Shown here piece after piece: positions 49,716 to 62,100 of a stretch of 64,000 nucleotides of DNA. The notes under the pieces are model-generated. The model did no database searches. It worked only from the letters and a program-made list of their open reading frames with translations, and was not told the DNA's origin. A program made the position numbers and the translations under genes. The first letter of the stretch is position 1; each line of letters starts with the position of its first letter. The stretch spans positions 1 through 64,000 of the forward strand of contig JAANYP010004685.1 in NCBI GenBank assembly GCA_020465985.1. The letters are read 5' to 3'. The DNA comes from Centrapalus pauciflorus (Eukaryota > Streptophyta > Magnoliopsida > Asterales > Asteraceae).

Positions 49716-52085
49716 ATGGAAATTAGAACGACAACCCATTTAGCAAATTTCTTGCAATTTTGCATCGACAAAAAATCCCATATTAATGGAAAGCTCATCC
49801 ATGCGCATATCCTCCGTTCCGGTTTCTTTGCCGACACCTTTTTATCAAACCGCCTAATCGAGTTGTACCATAAATGTGGTCGCTTGATGAAAGCACGCCG
49901 AGTGTTTGATAAAATGCCACACAAGAACCTCTTTTCATGGCACGCGATGCTAAGTGCTTATTGCAAGAGTGGTGATATAAACGAAGCACATAACCTGTTT
50001 GTTGAAATGCCTGAGAGAAATTCCGTGTCTTGGAACACTTTGATCAGTGCTTTAGTTCATGGTGGGTTAGAGCAAAAAGCATTGAATTTGTATAATGAAA
50101 TGAACCACACTGGTTTCTTGCCTACGAATTTTACGTTAGCGAGCGTTTTCAGTGCATGCGGAGCATTGATGGACTTGAAATGTGGTTGTGTGTGTCATGG
50201 GTTTGCTACTAAGATTGGCCTTGACACAAACATATACGTCGGTAATGCTTTGTTGGGTATGTATGCAAAGTGTGGGAATATTAGGAATGCAGTCAAGGCT
50301 TTTGAGGACTTGCCTGAAGTCAACGAGGTTACTTTTACAACCATGATGGGGGCGTTAGGGGAGACTGATCATGTCGAGGAGGCCTTTCACATGTTTCGAT
50401 CAATGCATAGAAATGGAATATCGATTGATGCTATATCGTTGTCTAGCATCCTAGGTGTGTGTGCTAGAAGTGGGATTGATGGTTTTGGCTCTAAGGTAAA
50501 CGGGCAGCAATTCCATGGCCTCACAATTAGACTCGGGCTTGGAAGAGATTTACACTTGAGTAATTCATTGCTAGACATGTATGCAAAAGATGGAGATATG
50601 AATAGTGCCGAACTGCTATTTAATAGTTTGCCAGAAGTCAGTGTTGTTTCTTGGAATGTAATGATAGGTGGGTACGGCCAGACATACCAAATTAGAAACG
50701 CGATTGAGTGTATGCAAAGGATGCAAAGGTTTGGCTTGGAACCGGATGAGGTGACCTATATCAATATGCTTACAGCGTGTCTTAAATCGGGAGACGTTGA
50801 AACGGCAAATGAAATATTTAATAAGATGGCATGCCCGAGCTTAAGTTCTTGGAATTCTTTGCTTACGGGATATTCCCAAATTGGAAGACATAAGGAGGCT
50901 ATTAGGCTTTTTAGAGATATGCAATTTCTTAATGTCAAAGGTGATCGAACTACTTTCGCTGTCATTTTTAGCTCATGTGCTTCGCTTGGGCTCATGGAGA
51001 GCGGGAGACAAGTTCATGCTGCCTTGGTAAAGACTCATTTGGACAATGATATTTATGCTGCTAGTGGACTTATCGGGATGTATTCCAAATGTGATAAAAT
51101 AGAGCTCGCAAAATTTATATTTGATAGAACGAAAGGGGAAGACATCGTTTGTTGGAATGCAATGATAGCAGGATTATCACTCAATAATCTCGATGACGAA
51201 GCCTTCATGTTATTCAAGAATATGCTTGAAAACAGAATGCTTCCTACGCAATTCTCGTATGCTACGGTACTAAGTTGTTGTGCCAAGTTAGCTTCTTTAT
51301 CTCAGGGGAGGCAAGTTCATGCACAGGCGTTGAAAGATGAAACCATAAACGATGTTGTTGTTGGAAGCGCTATAATTGATATGTATTGTAAATGTGGAGA
51401 TGTAGACGAGGCCAGGTTGTTTTTTGACACGATGCCAATTAAGAACACCGTTACTTGGAATGAGATGATTCACGGGTATGCGCAAAATGGTCGTGGAGAA
51501 GTAGGTGTTTCTCTCTTTAATGACATGATAAATCAATCACGTGAGAAACCTGATGCAATAACGTTTATTGCTGTTTTGACAGCTTGTAGTCATTCAGGGT
51601 TGATTGATCACGGGATTACGATATTTAACTCAATGCTTCAAGAACATGGAGTGGAACCAGTTTCGGACCATTACACTTGTATAATCGATTGTTTGGGACG
51701 TGCTGGTCGGTTTCATGAAATCGAGGTTGTTTTAGATAGGATGCCGTATGTAAACGATCCAATCGTTTGGGAGGTTCTTCTTAGTTCTTGTAGAGTGCAT
51801 TTTAACATAAGCTTAGCAAGAAGAGCAGCAGAGGAGCTTTTTCGCTTGAATCCACGTAATTCTGCTCCGTATGTGCTTTTAGCGAACATGTATTCTTCTC
51901 TGGGAAGATGGGATGATGTAAGGAGCATTAGGGAGTTAATGGTCGAAAAACAGGCTGTTAAAGATCCAGGTTACAGTTGGCTTGAACATAAAGATGGGAT
52001 TCAGGAACTTAATGTTGCCAATAATCTTAGGAAGGTGGATAAATTTGAAGCAGCACCTGATGAATCATACAGTTTAGGTGGGTGA
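49716..52085 (+). CDS. Pentatricopeptide repeat protein, PLS class with E motif, intronless
   Basis: RNA-binding protein of the plant PPR family; PLS-class members mostly act as organelle RNA editing or processing factors. 789 residues in one exon. The ATG at 49716 (MEIRTTTHL) is the first in frame. About 20 tandem repeats are visible, with typical words such as VFDKMPHKNLFSWHAMLSAY, GNALLGMYAKCG, VVSWNVMIGGY, LTACSHSGL and CIIDCLGRAGR. The C-terminus after VWEVLLSSCRVH is an E/E+-type segment ending near SWLEHKDG, with no DYW deaminase, so an editing role would need a partner in trans. The overall arrangement resembles Arabidopsis At4g20770 (from memory). Targeting is uncertain: the N-terminus is short. 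No break is present. Confidence 0.94.
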   Translation: MEIRTTTHLANFLQFCIDKKSHINGKLIHAHILRSGFFADTFLSNRLIELYHKCGRLMKARRVFDKMPHKNLFSWHAMLSAYCKSGDINEAHNLFVEMPERNSVSWNTLISALVHGGLEQKALNLYNEMNHTGFLPTNFTLASVFSACGALMDLKCGCVCHGFATKIGLDTNIYVGNALLGMYAKCGNIRNAVKAFEDLPEVNEVTFTTMMGALGETDHVEEAFHMFRSMHRNGISIDAISLSSILGVCARSGIDGFGSKVNGQQFHGLTIRLGLGRDLHLSNSLLDMYAKDGDMNSAELLFNSLPEVSVVSWNVMIGGYGQTYQIRNAIECMQRMQRFGLEPDEVTYINMLTACLKSGDVETANEIFNKMACPSLSSWNSLLTGYSQIGRHKEAIRLFRDMQFLNVKGDRTTFAVIFSSCASLGLMESGRQVHAALVKTHLDNDIYAASGLIGMYSKCDKIELAKFIFDRTKGEDIVCWNAMIAGLSLNNLDDEAFMLFKNMLENRMLPTQFSYATVLSCCAKLASLSQGRQVHAQALKDETINDVVVGSAIIDMYCKCGDVDEARLFFDTMPIKNTVTWNEMIHGYAQNGRGEVGVSLFNDMINQSREKPDAITFIAVLTACSHSGLIDHGITIFNSMLQEHGVEPVSDHYTCIIDCLGRAGRFHEIEVVLDRMPYVNDPIVWEVLLSSCRVHFNISLARRAAEELFRLNPRNSAPYVLLANMYSSLGRWDDVRSIRELMVEKQAVKDPGYSWLEHKDGIQELNVANNLRKVDKFEAAPDESYSLGG

Positions 52086-52291
52086 TACGGAAGAAAAAAG
52101 AACTCAAGGGGTTAAACGAGACTGAGATTACAATATACGAATCATCAGCATCAGTTCAGATCAAAATAGCGTTATCAGACATCAGTCATGTTGATGGATG
52201 CACGGCTTCATGCGTTTTATATCGTCGACTGGTTCGTGTGCAATAACTATAAAACATTGATGGATCAAACTCAACAACTGAGGTATGTAAT

Positions 52292-52679
52292 CAGGGCCGT
52301 CTCTTGGATTTCGGAGGCCCTGTGCAATAACTATAAAACAGACCCTATAAACTTAAAATTAATATTAGCATCATCAACATTAGTCTTATTTTTTTAAAAA
52401 CTTATCAAGAGTCCTACTTTGAGACTTAACAAACTCTTTAATTCGTTTTTTCTTTTTGCGTTTTTCATACCCAGAATCGTGTTTTCTCATCCTAGAAGAC
52501 ATGAAATTTTATAAAACGATTAGGAAAATGTTGAAAGAATGAAAAGATAATGGTAACTTATTGGACTTCGGCTTCACAAACATTACACATAAACATACCC
52601 TTAAAAAAATTTTGTGGCCCTCTGGATTTTGGGGCCCTGGGCAAAGGCCCATTTCACCCTCCCTCATCACCGGCCCCTG
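52292..52679. mobile_element. Non-autonomous hAT element downstream of the PPR gene
   Basis: Ends CAGGGCCGTCTC and CACCGGCCCCTG are imperfect inverted repeats. TATGTAAT occurs on both sides (52284-52291, 52680-52687), an exact 8-bp duplication. Length 388 bp. The ends resemble the 21707 element, so they may be one family. Confidence 0.9.
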
Positions 52680-52687
52680 TATGTAAT

Positions 52688-53149
52688 AATAATATTTATA
52701 GAAAGTTGATAGCACCGGTGAGATTCTAACCTCAAACCCAGAGAAAACAATTTTGACCGATTTACTTCTGAGAGTTTTATCTGTAAGATCAAATAAATAG
52801 ATACAAATAATTTAGCTAAAAAGAGTTGAATAGGTGAAAACTTTAGATGTGTATTTTTATGCATATAACCTTTTAAACTGTTATAATTCAAAATTTTTAA
52901 TAATTATTACAATAGTATAGCTTTTGTAGTCTTATTTAACATACTGATGATTTATAGGTAAAACACTAAAAAATTGGACAAAATTGTTTCCTGTCATACA
53001 TAATTTTGAAAAGCATTTGTTTAATACATCATTTTTTAAGATTTCTTTTTAAAAAATGAATTCGAAATACGATAGTAACTATGTTTTTTAGTACAGGTAA
53101 GTTTGGCCTGCCCGGCCCATTTGGTTTATTGAGCCGAAATTACCACCTC
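52688..53149. other. Intergenic, no gene recognised
   Basis: AT-rich sequence between the hAT element and the kinase pseudogene. No clear repeat or ORF. Confidence 0.5.
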
Positions 53150-54545
53150 TTTAAAGCTCCGTCTGTACCATAGCATTGTTTCTTGTAGTCTAATGCTAAA
53201 TGTAATACAAAGTAAATGATCATGCACATTAAGGGAAATATGGGTAGAGAAGAACCTGCAAACCAGAAGCAATAGCTTCTTCCTTGGCTTTTATTGGTTC
53301 GATTTTCGTATTGCTTTGGGTTTCACTGTTGGAATCCAACTCCAAATCTACAGGTGCATCCTATAAAACGAATAGATTGTTTGAAGAGGAAAAGCATCTA
53401 ATTCCTGCACACTTTCTTCTTTGATCTTATATCTTCTTTAGCTTCAGTTTTCACCTCCATAGCACCTTCTAATTCTGCTCTGTACAGATTTAGTAGGTTA
53501 AGGTACATAACTTGATCGCTCAAACGTAAGTTCTCTGTTTCTAAGAGTTGGAGCATTGTCTTGATGATTTGCTTGGCAGGTAAACTCACCTTTTCTCTTT
53601 TATAACCAGCTTTTTCCTCCAATTTTCCGACTGCTTTTTTACCACTGTAACTATTTCTTGCCTCTGTAATCAAAGTTAGTGATGGATTAGACCTTGTCAC
53701 CTGATCTTATACGAATTGAGCAGTCTGCCAGTCTGGCATATGTTGAACAGGATCATGAGTACGTTGGACGGGTTTAGTATTTGATGATGATTCTCCACCT
53801 CGACTGGAAGCCTAGGACTACATTCCCTCATACCCCCTCACATACCCTAGGTTACATGTACCCTTTTCTTGTTATGGAAGCATTGGACTTTGACCATTTC
53901 TCTAGAAAGCATTTGCAGCCAATTGCCCATGTGATGATGCATGGTAGAGATTTTCGGCCCCATAAGCATTATGATATCCCATGCCAAACTCCAGACTCAT
54001 CATGTGGGCGTGATAACCGTCTATAGAACATTATCAGGGGTAAAAGGGGATTGTTGATCATAGTATCATACTGAGGCTGAGGACTAAAATGCTGCTGCCT
54101 GAAATAATCTTCTTGAGGGAACCCTATCGATAACTTTGTCTGCTGGATCACCGTAAAGAGTATCGTAACATGAAGAAGGTAAATTCGGGAAGTCATTTTC
54201 CAAGATGCCATGGAGAGTAGTATATTTGTGGGACTCGATCTAATTATATCTTTGGCTTAAAAGACGGTTAATAATGACTTGTTACGCATTGCAAGTTATC
54301 TGGCAATGTGGGTATCACAAAATTCCTCTGGTTAGGAATATACCCATCTGGAATCAAACTGATTGCAGTACTGTTTAATCAACTGAACGTCGTCCACCTG
54401 AGCCATTCTATACAAAATGTATGGAATCATCTGGTTCGATACCAGAAAACAAATATATCCTAACCCAAGTAAAATCTGTCTCCAGAACCCAACTTTTCAT
54501 ACTCCTCGATCGTATTTGTAACGTCATCATCATTCACTACTAAAA
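53150..54545 (-). pseudogene. Truncated inverted copy of the PB1-Raf kinase gene
   Basis: Read on the minus strand it is colinear with 56440-58730 of the downstream gene. It begins inside the PB1 domain (GTGAATGATGATGA-GTTAC), keeps the QEDYFRQQHFSP and HDESGVWHG peptides and the PSLT--TEARN block, and ends inside the first kinase exon (GGTACA-A-GGAGCT). About 540 bp matching 57050-57590 are deleted. The second and third introns of the parent are retained, so this is a genomic duplicate and not a retrocopy. Several stops and frameshifts break it. It lacks the promoter end, the first part of PB1 and nearly all of the kinase. Confidence 0.88.
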
Positions 54546-54960
54546 CAACACTTGTTGATAAAACTTTGAGTTTTAGCTTTGAGTTTTTGAAAGAAGTAAA
54601 ACTTTTAGTAACTGGAGTTTTTGAGAGCCGAATCTTTTTAAAGAGTTGAAGCTTTTAGTTTTTATAAATGTGTTTAATAAAAATAATTGTAGCTATAATA
54701 TTTAATATTAAATTACATAAAGGGACATCAATAATAATTAAAAGTGGTATTTTATAATTAATATGAGAGTAAAAATAAATATGTTTGACAAAAAGCTCTA
54801 GAGCTTTTTAAATGCTAACTCCACTAACGTTTTATAAAACAACCTTTTTTTTAAGAATTTGAAAGTTTTTTACTTTTTTAACTTCCAAACATGAGTTTAG
54901 TTTTCAGTAGTGCTTTTTTAAAAACAAAAGCTTCTAAAAACCCTCTGTCAAACATAACTT
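54546..54960. mobile_element. Foldback-like AT-rich insertion at the pseudogene end (tentative)
   Basis: Words such as AAAACTTTTAGTAACTGG and GAGCTTTTTAAATGC are balanced by inverted partners toward CAAAAGCTTCTAAAAACC. It adjoins the point where the pseudogene homology stops. Ends are not defined. Confidence 0.35.
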
Positions 54961-55837
54961 AAGTATTTGTAGAATCCTTTTGAAATTAAAAGTTGTAGAA
55001 TGAAATAGCCGAGAACGAAAATCCATGCGACTGTAAGTTGTGGCTTGTGACCTCAAATCGTGTCAAGGCAGTCGAGAGTTGGTTTTGTGAGCACGACATT
55101 TGATTGTTAGTGTGAAGGTGGTTGTGGCTAGGAACGCCTTGTGACCATCGAGGTTAGTTGAGACCGTAAAGGTTCCCCTTCAAGGAATTCTTACAATTGC
55201 ACACCCGATTTGCGAGAAGATTTCGAGGAGTTTGAGATAGTTGATTGTTGATATAGCATTTTAAAGATATATGACAAAACATATAAATTTATTATAGTAT
55301 TGTAATTTTAATATTGTTACATTGATATTTTTAATTTTATTTTAGAATAATATATATAAATACATTATAACAATTTACCTTACAAGATGATATGATCCGA
55401 CGAAACAATTAACTATATACATCGTCTTATGTTCAAGTTCTCGTTGTTTTTTAACATGAAGAAAGATAATGAGTTTTTAAACAAGAATCATATCAAATGA
55501 TCAATCCTCGACCCGAACCATAAAAACCGTGTTTGGAAAGGAGGAATATCCGATATGGAAAAAATAGATGCTTTTTCTAATTTATTTAATTTTTTTTAAT
55601 GGAGAAAAAAAGAAATAAAGAAAAAAGAAAAAAGAAAAAGAGATTATTCATATTAGCAGTTTTCAGAGTTTATCAGAATAACAATGTCGCCCGTGTGGCC
55701 CTAGCTGGAAAGCGCCACCACCACACTATTCATCACGCCACAAACCAAATGGCGATCTTCCTTTTCTCACATCTTCACTGACTCTCATTTCGCCTCTCAA
55801 AATCATACGATTCGCCATACATAAGTCACAGATTTCG
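54961..55837. promoter_or_regulatory. Upstream region of the PB1-Raf kinase gene
   Basis: No gene. A purine-rich run lies at 55596-55640. The CT-rich leader-like stretch at 55755-55800 may include the transcription start. Confidence 0.35.
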
Positions 55838-56122
55838 ATGGCAATTTCATCAACGTAAGTGGTTTTTAAACGTTTTTTATATTCGATTTTCGTTTGATTT
55901 GGATTAATTGATCAGTTTTTCTACTCTGTTCTGTTTGTTTCTTCGTTGATTTCTGTTTCTCTTGGATTTAATTTCGATTTTAGGTTTGTTTTCTTTTTAA
56001 AAATAATTGTTTGATTGGTTTAATTTAAATCTGCAATTGAGTTTTGAAGTTTGGTGTTTTTGAGAAATTGAATTTGTTGGTATTGTATTTTTGTGTGAAT
56101 GATGTATACGGATGTGTTGTAG
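55838..56122 (+). other. Possible leader exon (55838-55854) and intron (55855-56122) of the PB1-Raf kinase
   Basis: CAAC followed by GTAAGT at 55855 is a strong donor, and TTGTAG ending at 56122 is an acceptor. If used, the ATG at 55838 joins in frame with the kinase ORF and adds a short N-terminus beginning MAISST. The ATG at 56112 would then lie inside the intron. Confidence 0.5.
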
Positions 56123-56165
56123 TAGCGTTAGGGTTTTGGGGGAATCATTAGTGGAAATTGTGGAA

Positions 56166-59100
56166 ATGGATAGCCCTGGTTCTGGTTCGGTTTCGGTTTC
56201 GGTTCCTAGTTCAAATGAGGATCATCCTCGGTTGAAGTTTTTGTGTAGTTTTAATGGTAGTATATTGCCTCGACCCCAAGATGGGAAACTTAGGTATGTT
56301 GGTGGGGAGACGAGGATTGTGAGTGTTCCGAGGGATATTGGTTTTGAAGAACTGATGGGGAAGATGAAGGAGTTGTTTGAGGGTGCGAGTGTTTTGAAAT
56401 ATCAGCAGCCTGATGAGGATCTTGATGCTCTTGTTTCTGTAGTGAATGATGATGATGTTACAAATATGATGGAGGAGTATGAAAAGTTGGGCTCTGGAGA
56501 TGGGTTTACACGGCTTAGGATATTTTTGTTCTCTGGTATTGAGCAAGATGATTCGATACATTTTGTAGAAAGGGATAATGAAAGGAGATATGTTGATGCT
56601 TTGAACAGTCATAATGATTCCCCTGATTTTGGAAAGCAGCAAATTGGTGAAGTTCAAGGAATGGCAGCGGTGGATGATATTCAGTTGATAGAACAATACT
56701 GTAATCAGTTGAGTCTTGATGGTAATATTCATAATCAGAGGAATTTTGAGATACCCACTTTGCCGGTTAACTTGCGTCACGTAGCAGTTCCTCATCAACA
56801 GTCTTTTAGCCAAAGGTATAATGAGATGGAGTCCCCGTGGAGTCCCGCATACTACTCTCCAAGGCATCATGACTTTCCGAATTCACCTTCTTCTTCACGC
56901 TACCATACTCCTTATGGTGATCCAGCAGACAAAGTTTTCGATAGGGTTCCTCAAGAAGATTATTTCAGGCAGCAGCATTTTAGTCCTCATCCCCAATACG
57001 ATCAACAGTCCCCGTCACCTGATAGTGTTGTATGGTTATCATCAACACCTATGTCAGGCGACAAGGCTGGTTTTCCTGGTAACATACTTCATGGTTCCAG
57101 CATGTTTGAAGGAAACAATGTCGGTGAACACCGCCGTTCACCTCTTTTAAGAAATGAAGCTCTGGACTTGCCCAATGTAGGGAATGGAATTCATCAGGTT
57201 GCCAATCCATGCTCTCCTTCTAGGGAAACTTTTATGCCAAATACAGAAACAAAGTTTCCACATCCATATTATGCCAGAGAGCAGAATGATCCTCGATATC
57301 TCTATAACGAGGTTCACCCTCATGAAAGAGGATGGATGTTACATCATTCAAACCCACGGCCTGAGGAACCGAGGTCACATAACCCAGGAGGTGTAAGATT
57401 TAACGATCACTATGCCGTAGATGGAAATGGTGTAAATTTGAATCTTGGGAACACTGCATATCCAGATGGCAATCACGTGACATCACATTATGTCCATCAT
57501 GACAACCGCCAGCGGCATGTTCGTCATGTGCCTGAGTTTGGTAATGAGATATTCCATGATCAAACCATGGGTACTGGTTCTCATGTCCACACCCCACATG
57601 ATGAATCTGGAGTTTGGCATGGGAATCTTTCTAATGCATATGGAGCTGAGAATCTTTACCATGCACAATCACATTTGCATTTGCCTGCAAATGCTTTTTG
57701 GAGAAATGGTCAAAGTCAAATGCTTCCACAACAAGAAAATGGTATATGTAACCTAGGGTATGTCAGGACTACGAGGGAATCTAGTCCCAGGCTTCCTGTT
57801 GGGGTGGAGAGTGAACAACAAATACCAACTGAACCTGTCCAATTTACGCCTGCACCTTTACATTTTATGCCTGAACCTGTCCAATTTACTTATGATCCTG
57901 TTCAATTTCGTGAACCCATCCAATCATCGCCTGAACCCATCCAATCATCACCTGAACCCATCCAATCATCACCTGAACCCATCCAATTTCCTCTTGACTT
58001 GCTGGACTGCTCAATTCCTAAAGATCCAGTGACAAGGTCTGATCCATCGCTAACTTTGAATACGGAAGCAAGAAATAGTTCCAGTAGTAAAAAAACAGTC
58101 AGTCAGTGGGAGGAAAAAGAAGGTTCTGAAAGAGATAAGATGGGTTTACCAACCAAGCAAAATTTTGGAGTGGAAAACTCTTATCAAGACAATGCTCCTA
58201 CTCTTAAAAATGAGGAACTTGTGGTTGAGCGACCAAGCCATGTACCTCAACCTACTAAATCTGTACAGGAAGCAGAATTAGAAGGTGCTGTTGAGGTGAA
58301 AGCTGAAGCTCAAGAAGATACTAAGGTCAAAGAAGAAACTGTGCAGGAATTAGATGCAGTGGTGAGTAAATGGTGCTATTTACAAGCTTGGAACATAACT
58401 CACTTTTTCCAGTTTCAATCAATCTATTTGTTTTATAGGATGCACCTGCGGATTTGGAGTTGGATTCCGACGGTGACACTCAAAACAATACGAAAATCGA
58501 ACCAACAAAAGCCGAGGAAGAAGCCATTGCTCGGGGATTGCAGGTTCTTCTCTACCAATACCCTTATCTTTGTTCTGCATTTTGCAACGAACAAATAAAT
58601 TATTTTTCACTACTTTGCATGATCATTTATTTTGAAATTACATTTTTCATTAGACTATAAGAAATGATGATCTTGAGGAAGTACGGGAGTTAGGATCTGG
58701 TACATATGGAGCTGTTTATCACGGGAAATGGAAGGGCTCAGATGTAGCAATCAAAAGAATTAAAGCAAGTTGTTTTGCTGGAAGGCCAGCTGAGAGAGAA
58801 CGGCTGGTATGATTGCATGAGTGCTTTTTAAACTCGATTCCTTTTTCTAATTAGTAATTACTCGATATCCCTACATCTACCATAGTTTTGTGTTATTTGC
58901 TTGTTAATACATGTTGACCTCTATTAATTGTTACAATGGTTTCCTAATGAATTGAAGGGCTAAGTAGTGATCACTACTCCAATGGATAGCCTAAATGGAC
59001 AAGTCCTTTTAGTATATACAATTGTTTTTAGTTGTTAGTTTATACTTATATTCAGTTGTTTTATGCGCTCCCTATATAACATATGGATCTGATCCACAGT

Positions 59101-62100
59101 GCCTTTATAACTTAACTTCTTCATTCTTTGTACTAAAGGAACCAATGGGCTTTATATAGTCTTTCCATGATAAATTACCCTTTCTTGTTTCTCCAGACTT
59201 ATTAATGACAAAACTACGCAGGTAAGGGTATGATTATAAAAATGTTAGCTTTCTCTCTGATCTTTCCTCTAACTCAAGAATGAAAAAAAAGAGGTTAAAA
59301 CACAACACCTTTCCCCAACTCAGGAACATGAAAAGGTTAAGTATTACACCGTCTTTAATTTCCTCTTCTCTTTTATGTTATGTTTTTTTTTTCTCTCCAA
59401 TCTTGAATATAATTCGTATGGAATGGCATCCCTGCACTTGCTAATTTCACCATACCAGGTGTCAGTCGCTAAGGGAATGATAACCATGTCTTTTCTCAGT
59501 CTGACTATACCTCTACTCTAAAGTAGTGTGTTACTAAGAGGGTCATTTACTCATTACCATAGACTTGTTATTTGCTTCCATCTAAATGAGTATAGCTAGA
59601 TATAGTGCATTTTGATAGCCTGGCCTCTGCCCTCCTTAATCCTGAGTTGGTAAATCGGAAAAATGGATGCCATTAGAATACAGCAGTTACATAGTTTTCA
59701 GTTATCTATATTATTTAGCACACACAGGTTTGATAAATATATTGTATTGACTAGTTTTGTGCATTCTCAATAATAACAAGTTGGTTTTGATTAGTGTATG
59801 ATATGGTATATTTTTCTCTTTCTGAATAAGGACCTTTTATTACTGTGATTGGTGTCGTTTTAGTCACTAGTGCTGGTGGCCTGGTGGGTAGTCAGATATG
59901 CAACCCGAAAGCATTATGCTGGTGTTTCTATTCAATAGTATTAACACTATTGTTTATGGTTATCTCTAACTTCAATATATGTTTCATATCTGCCTTGTTT
60001 TCATTGATAATATCTTATTTAAATGTATAACATTTAAGAAACATGTTGGCTAGTTGTGTCTCCACTTGTCCAATTGAGCTCCATCATTGTCACTGCCCAC
60101 CAACATATATAATGAAGTGAGATATGACTTTCAGTCCTCTTATTTTTAACACCTCCAATTGCATTTAAAATTTTTTGGAAGAGGACCCAAGTTTCTTGAG
60201 GTCATCAGATATGGGGGAAAGGTCTTTTAATGGAATATGGCTGTCAAATATGATTTGATTGTCATTGGAAAGAAAGAAAGAGGCCCTAATTGGGGCAAGT
60301 ACCTTGATGCAATAGACATTTCAGCATCCAAGAGATCTATTTAAGTAACTTCTGTGGATAAGAAAGCACAACACTTTCTATTTAATAATAGGCGAGTTGG
60401 AAGCTACCTCGCATCATGCTTTTGCTAATTAAAAAGACGCAACAAATTATCTTATTATATAGTCACTAACATAGATATGAACAAACTAGTGTGATTAATT
60501 TTCATCTTAAATTTTGTTTTTCATTCTTGAATTGTTCATTGTTATTTGTTTGGGAAAATTGAACATCCTGTCCATAACATGCGATGACTCATTTTTGTGT
60601 TGACATGATGCTGCCGATATGCATCGGAGACTGCAATGCCCCAATAATAGCTGAGAACATCCCTTTCTATGTCATTTTGGGGCATGGTCTCTTTTTTGAG
60701 AAGTTTGCTTCCTCTCTTTGCCCTTATACTTGAAATTTTTGACTCATTCGCATGCATATGTACATACATGTATGTATGCATACATACACATATACATTTA
60801 GATACATATATCCAGGAAGGGTGGCCCCTTGCTGAATCCATGTATCATGTGCTTTTTAGGGGTGTGGTGGGGTTAGTACCCTATGTGGCCTTGACTGTAT
60901 CCCTGAAGTATTGACATTGAATATAAGGAATATGGCAATCATCATAGGGTGAAAGCTGGCTTTTCTTATGAGAAAAAGAAAAACGGGAATTCAGAAAACT
61001 TAAACTAAGAACATGAGCTAGAATAAGAAATAAATTTATGGCGTATGCAAGGAAAAAACAAGATGACGCAAGAGGTTAACCTTTTCTTTATAGAGTGGAT
61101 TACATGGTCAACTAAATAGCAACAAAAGCATGATAATACCTAAGTTTAGTGTGCATTAGATGTTTGTATGATATCATTAAATACTTCTTTTGTGTTCACT
61201 AGTTAGGTTTTAGATCTATGTATACAACGTTGACAAACAAGTATCTATCTTTAATTTAGTATATTGTGTTAATAAAGAGCATATAATCCAAGGTGATAGG
61301 CTGGCGACTTACATTGGTGGTGGTAATCTTAGTTAACCAAATCCAAAAATGCTATAATAATAGAATAGAACTGTATTCAATTAGCAGATCTACGATAAAG
61401 GTTGTGGTAGTAAAACAAAAATCTTCTATTAATAGCTAGAAAAAGCAAAACTAAAATTAAACTAGAAAACCCTAAGACCAGCGGCTAGAGCTTGGACCGT
61501 AGATTGAGTAGAGGTAGCAAAGGGGGTGGGTTGGCTGACACAAAACACTTTTGGTCCACTTTTTATTAGTTTTTTAATTTATTGATGATCATTGTCTTAA
61601 ATAAGCTAACAAAGGTTATACTATTAAAATAGTATCATCAAATTAATTTGAATAAAACAGCTTAGGAGGTTCTATGCATTAAAAATACACCTTGGATGGA
61701 TTTTGACCAGTTCAACCCATGTTTACCTATTTTCTTTCTAGCTGATTTCTTTGATGTTATGCATTTGACTTTTTTAGAGATATACTAACCTAAACCGACC
61801 CACTTGATCATAAGCGAATGTGTCAAAATGGTCTTCTCTAGCTTTGAGGTTCAAATATCGTAGGTGCTATCAACTTTGTATTACATACCTCTTTGTTGAG
61901 TTAGATAAACTTAATATCATATGGTGTGGACTTGAGGGAGAATATCATACCATTCTCTCGTAGATTGTATTGTCTTCATTCCTTTTTAGTAGTCAATCTG
62001 CTCTAATATCAGGTCCTTTCTTTTGATTAATTTTCTATGTATAATGTATTTATATGTGCAGATTGCAGATTTCTGGAAGGAGGCGTTGATTTTAAGTTCA

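Noticed and set aside
56211..57756. Antisense and out-of-frame open frames in the large PB1-Raf exon, including a 219-codon minus frame
   Set aside because: They overlap a well supported coding exon, have no family resemblance and reflect its codon bias.
60542..60914. Open frames on both strands in kinase intron 3
   Set aside because: Rich in CATACATA-type simple sequence, no family likeness, and inside a well supported intron.
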